Shown: piece after piece, positions 1 through 5,763 of the stretch
How positions within the stretch are numbered: the stretch's first letter is position 1
Layout: each line of letters begins with the position of its first letter
Origin: an uncultured Lachnospiraceae bacterium
Lineage (GTDB): Bacteria > Bacillota > Clostridia > Lachnospirales > Lachnospiraceae
Length of the DNA: 7,122 bases
Direction: 5' to 3'
Assembly: GCA_947068385.1 (NCBI GenBank)
Contig: CAMTBF010000180.1
Coordinates: 1-7,122 of the forward strand
Made by a program: the position numbers and the translations under genes
The notes under the pieces: generated by a model
Told to the model about the DNA's origin: nothing
The model's input: only the letters and a program-made list of their open reading frames with translations
The model's database searches: none

Positions 1-1608
1 GTGGTGGGCGGCGCGGCTCTGCTGGTTTCGTCCTTTCGGGAGGGGGCGTCCGTGGCGGGCGGAGAAGATTCCGGAACCGGAGGGAGCGGTCTGGCATCCG
101 GCCGCACCGCCGGGAGCCGGGAGAAGGGCCGTGTAGGGCTCTGCGCCTATGTGGGCATGGTGCTGGGCATTTCCGTGATTCTGGCACTGACGCTGTCCTG
201 GACGGGGGAGCGGGAGCTTGTGCTGTTCACGCTGCTGGACACCATCCCCGTGTACTTCCGCATAGACGCCGTGGGCAGGCTGTTCGTGACCGTGGTCAGC
301 CTCATATGGCTCATGTCTGCTCTGTCTGCCTTTGTCTACATGCGCCATGAGGGGAAGGAAAAACGGTATTTCGGCTTTTATCTGATATTATATGGGATAC
401 TGGTGGCCTCCGACTTCGCGGGGAACCTGGTGACCCTGTACCTGTTCTATGAGCTGACCACTTTGGCGTCCATGCCCCTGGTGCTCCACAGCGGGAAGCG
501 GGAGTCCGTCATGGCGGCATTGAAATATCTCTTCTACTCCCTGTGCGGAGCGTATGGGGGACTGTTCGCCATCTTTATTTTATATCGCTACAGCGACACT
601 CTGGCCTTTGCAGCAGGGGGGACATTGAACATGGCGGTAGCGCAGGGACATGAGGGGATCCTGCTGATCGCCGTGTTCGCCGCGCTCCTGGGCTTCGGGG
701 CCAAGGCCGGCATGGTGCCGCTCCACGCCTGGCTCCCCACGGCCCATCCCGTGGCCCCGTCCCCGGCCTCCGCAGTGCTCTCCGCCGTCATTGTGAAGTC
801 CGGCGTATTGGCGGTGGTCAGGGTGGTGTTCTACATCGTGGGGGCGGAGTTCCTGCGGGGCACATGGGTGCAGCAGGCCTGGATGACGCTGGCGCTGTTG
901 ACCGTGTTCATGGGCTCCATGCTGGCCTACCGGGAGCAGGTTTTCAAAAAGAGGCTGGCCTATTCCACGGTGAGCCAGGTGTCCTACATCATGTTCGGGC
1001 TTTCCCTGCTGACTGCCGATGCCTTTACCGGGGCCATGCTCCATGTGGCGGTGCACGCTGTGGTGAAATGCGGGCTGTTCCTGACGGCGGGGGTGTTCGT
1101 ATATTATTTTGACTATACTAGGGTGGAGCAGCTTACGGGAATCGGGAAGCGGATGCCGAAGACCATGTGGTGCTATCTGCTGCTGTCGCTTGCGCTGGTG
1201 GGGATTCCGCCTACCGGTGGCTTCATCAGCAAATGGTATCTGGCGGAAGGGGCGCTGCAGTCCGATACCGGGGTCTTCGCCTGGCTGGGGCCGGTGGTGC
1301 TGTTAGTCAGCGCCCTGCTCACCGCCGGGTATCTGCTGCCGGTGGCCATGAAGGGATTCTTCCCGGGCGTCGGTGCTGAGCCGGAATCCAGGGATGAAGG
1401 GGGCAAAGGCTCCGATGGGCTGGCGGCTGTGCCGGAGACAGAGACCAAGACGGGAGCGTCTTCGACATCGGAGCCAGACCCCATACAAGAGCCAGCCCTG
1501 GCCATGCTCCTGCCCTTGGTCATCCTTGCGGCCCTGGCGGTGCTTTTGGGAATCTTCCCGGGCAGCCTGATAGAATACGCGTCCCGGATTGCCACATCCG
1601 TATTATAG
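1..1608 (+). CDS. Mrp/complex-I-type proton antiporter subunit (MrpD/ND2-like), 5'-partial
   Basis: Integral membrane subunit of the ND2/ND4/ND5 family, expected to move H+ (or take part in H+/Na+ exchange) across the cytoplasmic membrane as part of an Mrp-, Mbh- or complex-I-like assembly. The frame is open to the left edge and the first residues read like the end of a membrane helix, so the GTG at base 1 is probably internal. About 13-14 hydrophobic segments are visible. Key residues, numbered from base 1: Glu151 in FYELTTLASMPLV (TM5), Lys235 in GFGAKAGMVPLHAWLP (TM7), Lys266 in IVKSGVLAVVR (TM8), His352/Lys356 in HAVVKCGLF, and Lys411 in GFISKWYLAEGAL (TM12). The TM8 pattern, APSP with Lys 14 residues after the Ala, is MrpD-like. 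Two unusual hydrophilic stretches occur, at about residues 12-44 (Gly/Ser-rich) and 458-498 (acidic, Pro/Ser/Thr-rich, between TM13 and TM14). It ends TAG at 1606-1608, 28 bases before the next start, consistent with an operon. The family is certain; the exact subunit identity is not. Confidence 0.9.
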   Translation: MVGGAALLVSSFREGASVAGGEDSGTGGSGLASGRTAGSREKGRVGLCAYVGMVLGISVILALTLSWTGERELVLFTLLDTIPVYFRIDAVGRLFVTVVSLIWLMSALSAFVYMRHEGKEKRYFGFYLILYGILVASDFAGNLVTLYLFYELTTLASMPLVLHSGKRESVMAALKYLFYSLCGAYGGLFAIFILYRYSDTLAFAAGGTLNMAVAQGHEGILLIAVFAALLGFGAKAGMVPLHAWLPTAHPVAPSPASAVLSAVIVKSGVLAVVRVVFYIVGAEFLRGTWVQQAWMTLALLTVFMGSMLAYREQVFKKRLAYSTVSQVSYIMFGLSLLTADAFTGAMLHVAVHAVVKCGLFLTAGVFVYYFDYTRVEQLTGIGKRMPKTMWCYLLLSLALVGIPPTGGFISKWYLAEGALQSDTGVFAWLGPVVLLVSALLTAGYLLPVAMKGFFPGVGAEPESRDEGGKGSDGLAAVPETETKTGASSTSEPDPIQEPALAMLLPLVILAALAVLLGIFPGSLIEYASRIATSVL

Positions 1609-1636
1609 CCAACGATGGAGAAAGGATCTGGTTGCC

Positions 1637-3112
1637 ATGAGAGAGGTCATGATGCTGATAGTAGTGCTTCTGCCTATTTTTACGGGCATTCTCCTGCCGC
1701 TGCTATCCTTTCGCAGCAAAAGGGCCATGTGGGTCTACCTGGAGGCGGCGGTGTGCGCCAACTCCGCGCTGGTCTGCCGGCTGCTCATTGCCGCGCCCGA
1801 AAAGGCCCTCACGGTTTTCCGCTTCACCCACGATTTGAGCATCACCCTGCGGCTGGACGGGCCGGGCGCGGTGTTCGCCGGGCTGGTGGCGTTCCTCTGG
1901 CCCTTTGCCATGCTGTACGCTTTTGAATACATGGAAAAAGAGGAGAACCCGGGCTCCTTTTTCCTGTTCTACACCGCCACCTACGGCGTGACCCTGGGGG
2001 TGGCCCTGTCGGAGAACATCCTGACCATGTACTTCTTCTTCGAGATGCTCAGCCTCGTGACCCTGCCGCTGGTGATGCACACCAGGACAAGGGAGGCCAT
2101 CCTGGCCAGCAGGGCCTATCTGTACTACATGCTGGGCGGCGCTGCCTTTGCGTTCATCGGCATGATTTTCGTGCTGGTCTACGGCACTACCTCCTCCTTC
2201 GTGCCCGGCGGCGTGCTGGACATGGCCAATATCCTGGAGAAAAAGGATACATTGCTGTTAGTCTACGTGCTGTGCTTCGGCGGCTTCTCCGTGAAGACGG
2301 CCATGTGGCCATTCTCCTCCTGGCTGCCAAAGGCCAGCGTGGCCCCCACCCCGGTGACCGCCCTGCTCCACGCGGTGGCGGTGGTGAACACCGGGGCCTT
2401 TGCGGTGATGCGGGTGACCTACTATAGCTTCGGCACCGGGCTGCTGAAGGGCACCTGGGCCCAGCGGGTGGTGATGGGGCTGGTGGTCTTCACCATTGTG
2501 TACGGCTGCAGCCGGGCGGTGAAGGAGACCCATTTCAAAAGGCGGCTGGCCTGGTCCACGGTGAGCAACCTGTCCTATATCCTCTTTGGCGTGACCCTGA
2601 TGACGCCCCTGGGGATGACGGGGGCCCTGGCCCATCTGGTGTTCCACTCCTTCATGAAGATATGCTCCTTCCTCTGCGCCGGGGCGGTGATCCACCAGAC
2701 AGGCCGGAATTACGTCCATGAGCTGGACGGGCTGGGCCGGAGGATGCCCAGGGTGTTCCTGTGCTTCACGGTGGCGGCCCTGGCCCTGATGGGGGTGCCG
2801 GGGCTCTGTGGCTTCGTCAGCAAGTGGTATCTGGCAAAAGCGGCGGTGGAATGCGGGGAGCCGCTGGCCTACGCGGGAGTGGCGGCGTTGCTTCTGTCGG
2901 CCCTGCTGACGGCGATTTATATGATTGGTATCGTGGTAAGGGTCTTTTTTCCCAAAAAGGATTTCGATTACGGCACCATAGAGGATGTGAGAGAGCCGGG
3001 GTGGAGGATGCTGGTGCCTCTGCTTGTGTTCGCGGCATTGATCGTGTGCTTTGGGCTGCGCTCCGGGCCTGTCATAAAAATGCTGGAGGCGGTTGCCTTT
3101 GGGACAATGTGA
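1637..3112 (+). CDS. Mrp/complex-I-type proton antiporter subunit (ND5/MrpA-core-like)
   Basis: Second of three tandem ND2/4/5-family membrane subunits, 491 residues, about 14 membrane helices, presumed H+ channel in the same complex. I chose ATG 1637 because GGAGAAAGGA lies about 10 bases upstream. The frame is open back to a TTG at 1589, which would overlap the previous gene by 20 bases and add a hydrophilic tail unlike the family; ATG 1652 is a weaker alternative with AGAGG 5 bases ahead. Visible key residues: Glu136 in FFFEMLSLVTLPLV (TM5), Lys220 in FSVKTAMWPFSSWLP (TM7), His245 in APTPVTALLHAVAV (TM8), His337/Lys341 in HSFMKICSF, and Lys396 in GFVSKWYLAKAAV (TM12). The TM8 helix has the His and one-residue-longer spacing I remember for NuoL and MrpA, but Asn251 stands where MrpA has Lys and NuoL has Thr. 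The protein lacks the long C-terminal MbhD/MbhE-type part of MrpA. The core family is secure; the subunit name is open. Confidence 0.9.
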   Translation: MREVMMLIVVLLPIFTGILLPLLSFRSKRAMWVYLEAAVCANSALVCRLLIAAPEKALTVFRFTHDLSITLRLDGPGAVFAGLVAFLWPFAMLYAFEYMEKEENPGSFFLFYTATYGVTLGVALSENILTMYFFFEMLSLVTLPLVMHTRTREAILASRAYLYYMLGGAAFAFIGMIFVLVYGTTSSFVPGGVLDMANILEKKDTLLLVYVLCFGGFSVKTAMWPFSSWLPKASVAPTPVTALLHAVAVVNTGAFAVMRVTYYSFGTGLLKGTWAQRVVMGLVVFTIVYGCSRAVKETHFKRRLAWSTVSNLSYILFGVTLMTPLGMTGALAHLVFHSFMKICSFLCAGAVIHQTGRNYVHELDGLGRRMPRVFLCFTVAALALMGVPGLCGFVSKWYLAKAAVECGEPLAYAGVAALLLSALLTAIYMIGIVVRVFFPKKDFDYGTIEDVREPGWRMLVPLLVFAALIVCFGLRSGPVIKMLEAVAFGTM

Positions 3113-3148
3113 TTTTACAGAGGCTTTTAGAAAAATGTGCGGATAGCG

Positions 3149-3179
3149 TTTCTGTAAGCTGCAGAAGCCATTACAGGAA
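3149..3179 (+). promoter_or_regulatory. Imperfect hairpin in the gap between antiporter genes 2 and 3
   Basis: The transcript can fold TTTCTGTAA (3149-3157) against TTACAGGAA (3171-3179) with one G-U pair. An inner GCT/AGC stem (3158-3160 with 3166-3168), a GCAGA loop and a CA bulge complete the fold. No T-tract follows, so it is not an intrinsic terminator. The CTGTAA arm (3152-3157) can instead pair with an earlier TTACAGA at 3115-3121, so two folds compete. It might tune processing or translation of the third subunit; that is inference. Confidence 0.35.
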
Positions 3180-3186
3180 GTATATG

Positions 3187-3192
3187 TATAAT
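3187..3192 (+). promoter_or_regulatory. Candidate -10 box upstream of the third antiporter gene
   Basis: A perfect TATAAT sits here and would start transcription near 3199, about 40 bases before the preferred start at 3240. No good -35 is found 16-18 bases upstream (the sequence there is near GAAGCC), and TG lies directly against the box rather than one base away, so this is at best a weak internal promoter. A chance match in an AT-rich gap is possible. Confidence 0.25.
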
Positions 3193-3229
3193 GCCTCCGC
3201 GCGGGTATGACGGCATGCCTGGAGGCGCG

Positions 3230-3235
3230 GGAGGA
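3230..3235 (+). promoter_or_regulatory. Ribosome binding site deciding the start of antiporter gene 3
   Basis: GGAGGA lies 5 bases before ATG 3240. The longer in-frame start at ATG 3207 has only GCGGG ahead of it and would add 11 residues that do not look like a helix start. This site is the reason for choosing 3240. Confidence 0.75.
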
Positions 3236-3239
3236 ACTG

Positions 3240-5486
3240 ATGGATTTGGCATGGAGGGTGACGAAATTGGAGACAGGATTGGCATTTTTGATATTTTTCC
3301 CCTTTGCCGCAGGGCTTCTGGCCTATCTGGCGGGACGGGCGGACGGAAAAAAAGAGGCAAATGCCCGTGGCCGGGAATCCGGGGGGAGGCTGCGCGACTT
3401 GCTTGTAGCGTCCTTTGTGGTGCTGGAATTCATCGTTATGACAATCATGTCATTTTTTGCCATGGGCAATGGCGCGAAGCTGATCCTATCCCTGGACATC
3501 CCCGGTGTCTGCGGCCTGGGCCTGCACTTCGCCCTGGACGGATTCCGGTGCGTCTACGGCTGCGTGGCCGCGTTCATGTGGATGATGGCCGCGATCCTCT
3601 CCAGGGAATACTTCGCCCATCACCACCACCGCAGCCGCTTCTACCTCTTCCTGCTGTGGACGCTGGGAGCCACCATGGGCGTGTTCCTGTCCGCGGACTT
3701 ATATACCACATTTGTCTTCTTTGAGATTATGTCCTTTACCTCCTACGTATGGGTAGCCCAGGAGGAGAACGGGCCGGCGCTGCGGGCTGCCGCTACCTAC
3801 CTGGCCGTAGCGGTGACAGGGGGCCTGGTGATGCTCATGGGCATCTTCCTGCTCTACCACCAGCTGGGCACGCTGACCATCCAGGAGCTGCCCAGTGCAG
3901 TGGCAGCCTGCCAGCAGAAAGACGCGCTCAATGCCGCGGCAGTCCGCCAGCAGAAAAACACGCTCTACGCCGCGGGAGCCTGCCTGCTCTTCGGCTTCGG
4001 CGCCAAGGCCGGGGCCTTCCCCCTGCACATCTGGCTGCCCAAGGCCCATCCCGTGGCCCCTGCCCCCGCCTCCGCCCTGCTCTCCGGCATCCTGACCAAG
4101 ACCGGCGTCTACGGCATCCTGATCCTGGGCTGTTGCCTGTTCCCTCAGGACAGGGCCTGGGGCCTGCTCATACTATCCCTGGGAGCAGTTACCATGCTGG
4201 GCGGCGCTGTGCTTGCCGTATTCTCCGTAGACTTAAAGCGGACCCTGGCCTGCTCGTCCATGTCCCAGATAGGCTTCATCCTGATAGGAATCGGGATGCT
4301 CAGCCTGCCCGCTTTGTCCGGGATGGAGGGGAATGCGGAATACCGTACACTGGCAGCCCACGGGACATTCCTGCACATGGTGAACCATTCCCTGATAAAG
4401 CTGGTGCTGTTCCTGGCAGCAGGCGTGGTCTACATGAACGCCCACGCCCTGAACCTCAACGATATCCGGGGCTTTGGCAGAAAAAAGCCCCTGCTGAAAG
4501 CCATCTTCCTGACAGGAGCCCTGGCCATCGGCGGAATCCCCCTCTTCGGCGGCTATGTCAGCAAGACACTGCTGCATGAGAGCATCGTGGAATATGGGGG
4601 CGGCCTGGGGATGCGGCTCCTGGAGTATACGTTCCTGTTCTCCGGCGGCCTGACCGTGGCCTACATGACCAAGCTGTTCGTGGCGATTTTCATCGAAAAA
4701 AACGGGAACCCCGCGCTGCAGGAAAAGTACGACAGAAGAGGAAAATACATGAAACCGGCTTCCATCCTTGCCTTGGCGGGAAGCGCGGCTGTGCTGTTCA
4801 TCTGGGGACTGTGCCCATATAACCTCATGGACAGGGCAGCGGAACTGGCCCAGGGCTTCCTGCAGCTCACGGAAATAGGACACACAGTAAATTACTTCAG
4901 CCCCGGAAACCTGAAAGGCGGCCTGATTTCCATCGGAATAGGAGCGGCAGTGTACCTGGCGTTCATCCGAAGACTCCTGCGTAACAGCAAAGGAGAATAT
5001 ATAGACATCTGGCCCAAATGGCTGGATTTAGAGGAGCTCCTCTACAGGCCCCTGATGCTCCGCTTCCTGCCCTGGCTCCTGGGCGGCATCTGCAATGCCC
5101 TGGACAGGATCCTCAGCAGCCCGCTGATTTTAAAGACCCTGTCCACAATAGCCGGAGTGCTCTGCAGGATTCTGGACAGCCTGGCGGACGGCCTGGTGGT
5201 GCTGTTGCGAAAGACCCTGTACCGGGACAGCCCCCTGCCCCATGAGCGCCCCGAGGGCAATGTGCTCACGGAGAGCCTGGGCCGGGCGCTGAACGCGATC
5301 CAAGCTCTCGGCAACCACACCTGGCGCAGGAAAAACCCTCTCCACAGGGACTACCTGCACCTGGCGGCGGTGAAGAACGAGCAGTTCAGGGAGACCAACC
5401 GCATCATCCAGCGGAGCCTGTCCTTCGGCCTGCTGCTGTTCTGCATCGGGCTGGCGTTGACCTTGCTGTACTTGATTTGGTGGTAG
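3240..5486 (+). CDS. Long ND5/NuoL-like proton antiporter subunit with C-terminal lateral-helix-like extension
   Basis: Third and largest of the tandem ND2/4/5-family subunits, 748 residues from the preferred ATG. Presumed H+ (or cation)-translocating subunit of an Mrp/Mbh-like membrane complex. Core residues: Glu162 in FVFFEIMSFTSYVW (TM5), Lys256 in GFGAKAGAFPLHIWLP (TM7), Lys287 in SGILTKTGVYGIL (TM8), His379/His383/Lys387 in HMVNHSLIKLVLF, and Lys442 in GGYVSKTLLHESI (TM12). The core ends near residue 525. A further helix (about 560-577) follows, then some 145 polar and amphipathic residues with a DLEELLYRP motif (596-604), and a last membrane helix (726-746) ending in two Trp. This layout resembles the NuoL/HyfB C-terminus, whose long helix lies along neighbouring subunits. 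Yet the TM8 pattern is MrpD-like, not NuoL-like. The TM6-TM7 loop has a diverged 12-residue tandem repeat (222-245), and a His4 run occurs at 127-130. A 127-base gap separates it from the previous gene, but shared function suggests one operon. Confidence 0.9.
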   Translation: MDLAWRVTKLETGLAFLIFFPFAAGLLAYLAGRADGKKEANARGRESGGRLRDLLVASFVVLEFIVMTIMSFFAMGNGAKLILSLDIPGVCGLGLHFALDGFRCVYGCVAAFMWMMAAILSREYFAHHHHRSRFYLFLLWTLGATMGVFLSADLYTTFVFFEIMSFTSYVWVAQEENGPALRAAATYLAVAVTGGLVMLMGIFLLYHQLGTLTIQELPSAVAACQQKDALNAAAVRQQKNTLYAAGACLLFGFGAKAGAFPLHIWLPKAHPVAPAPASALLSGILTKTGVYGILILGCCLFPQDRAWGLLILSLGAVTMLGGAVLAVFSVDLKRTLACSSMSQIGFILIGIGMLSLPALSGMEGNAEYRTLAAHGTFLHMVNHSLIKLVLFLAAGVVYMNAHALNLNDIRGFGRKKPLLKAIFLTGALAIGGIPLFGGYVSKTLLHESIVEYGGGLGMRLLEYTFLFSGGLTVAYMTKLFVAIFIEKNGNPALQEKYDRRGKYMKPASILALAGSAAVLFIWGLCPYNLMDRAAELAQGFLQLTEIGHTVNYFSPGNLKGGLISIGIGAAVYLAFIRRLLRNSKGEYIDIWPKWLDLEELLYRPLMLRFLPWLLGGICNALDRILSSPLILKTLSTIAGVLCRILDSLADGLVVLLRKTLYRDSPLPHERPEGNVLTESLGRALNAIQALGNHTWRRKNPLHRDYLHLAAVKNEQFRETNRIIQRSLSFGLLLFCIGLALTLLYLIWW
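3903..3974 (+). repeat. Tandem duplication of 36 bp (12 codons) inside antiporter gene 3
   Basis: Two adjacent 36-base units (3903-3938 and 3939-3974) agree at 30 of 36 positions by hand comparison and stay in frame. Each encodes a 12-residue unit with a shared QQK core (AACQQKDALNAA and AVRQQKNTLYAA, 7 of 12 identical). They fall in the hydrophilic loop before TM7, residues 222-245, so the channel helices are not interrupted. It looks like an old slippage or unequal-exchange duplication that has since diverged. Confidence 0.85.
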
Positions 5487-5530
5487 CGCGTCCGGCGCTG
5501 ACCTTGCTGTACCTTATCAGGGGTAGCGCG
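5453..5530 (+). repeat. Diverged direct repeat duplicating the 3' end of antiporter gene 3
   Basis: Unit 1 (5453-5490) holds the last codons and stop of the antiporter gene. Unit 2 (5494-5530) repeats it after about 41 bases with roughly 32 of 38 positions matching and a one-base deletion. Both share CTTGCTGTAC and end in GGTAGCGCG. In unit 2 the deletion moves TAG out of frame and the following codons stay open to a TGA at 5687-5689. No ribosome site or Met suggests translation of unit 2. Confidence 0.8.
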
Positions 5531-5561
5531 GCTGTTCCTAGGCCTGGGCAAGAAACCGAAA

Positions 5562-5605
5562 GCCTCCGCCATGGCCCAGCTTGGTGTCGAGAATTGGGCG
5601 GAGGC
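5562..5605 (+). repeat. GC-rich inverted repeat, 9-bp stem, 26-base loop
   Basis: GCCTCCGCC (5562-5570) is perfectly complementary to GGCGGAGGC (5597-5605). No run of T follows (next bases CCATATATCC), so it is not a canonical intrinsic terminator, though it lies where the antiporter operon should end. It could be a transcript-stabilising or processing hairpin, or part of a small structured RNA. Confidence 0.55.
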
Positions 5606-5616
5606 CCATATATCCG

Positions 5617-5652
5617 GTGTAACAGCCTCCTCCATGGAGGACAGGCTGACGC
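5617..5652 (+). repeat. Inverted repeat containing a perfect 14-bp palindrome
   Basis: TCCTCCATGGAGGA (5628-5641) is a perfect palindrome. It is flanked by CAGCC (5623-5627) and GGCTG (5644-5648), and further out by GTGT (5617-5620) and ACGC (5649-5652), giving a bulged hairpin of about 13 pairs. It lies 34 bases upstream of the -35 of the next promoter, so it could be an RNA hairpin or a dimeric regulator site; the sequence alone does not decide. Confidence 0.5.
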
Positions 5653-5685
5653 TGTAATGGGCGGGATATTGCCTTTCATATGCCG

Positions 5686-5714
5686 TTGACAGTGATAAGA
5701 TTATATGCTACGAT
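5686..5714 (+). promoter_or_regulatory. Strong sigma-A promoter for the GH172 gene
   Basis: TTGACA (5686-5691) is a perfect -35. After exactly 17 bases comes TACGAT (5709-5714), matching four of six -10 positions including the essential T-A----T, with a TGC extended -10 at 5706-5708. Transcription should start near 5720-5722, giving a leader of about 43 bases before ATG 5764. It separates the GH172 gene from the antiporter operon. Confidence 0.8.
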
Positions 5715-5740
5715 CGGGACAGCTTGCTACTTATAGCATA
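5704..5740 (+). promoter_or_regulatory. Candidate operator: inverted repeat over the -10 and transcription start
   Basis: TATGCTA (5704-5710) and TAGCATA (5734-5740) are perfect 7-base inverted copies 23 bases apart, one overlapping the -10 box. A second TGCTAC (5725-5730) repeats 5706-5711 and forms a small TGCTA-CTTA-TAGCA hairpin (5725-5738) in the leader. A repressor bound here would block the promoter. No regulator gene is visible in the window, so this is inference from symmetry and position. Confidence 0.4.
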
Positions 5741-5763
5741 CTAAGCATTTGAGGAGGTAGAAA

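Noticed and set aside
1589..1636. Upstream TTG start for the second antiporter subunit
   Set aside because: It would overlap the previous gene and add a charged, non-family N-terminus; ATG 1637 has a better ribosome site.
3749..4579. 276-codon + strand frame in another phase of the third antiporter gene
   Set aside because: Arg/Pro/Gly-rich translation typical of an out-of-phase reading; the overlapping frame has clear family motifs.
4233..4883. 216-codon minus-strand frame inside the third antiporter gene
   Set aside because: Shadow of a GC-rich coding region; His/Gln/Gly-rich translation with no membrane or domain pattern.
5562..5605. Intrinsic terminator for the antiporter operon
   Set aside because: The stem is strong but the loop is 26 bases and no T-run follows; kept only as an inverted repeat.
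5571..5657. 28-codon frame within the structured intergenic region
   Set aside because: No Shine-Dalgarno sequence ahead of the ATG and it coincides with the inverted repeats, which explain the sequence equally well.
5477..5689. 70-codon + strand frame across the end of the third antiporter gene
   Set aside because: Starts at a TTG inside the antiporter gene, no ribosome site, and composition unlike a protein; it is open mainly because it carries the duplicated terminus.
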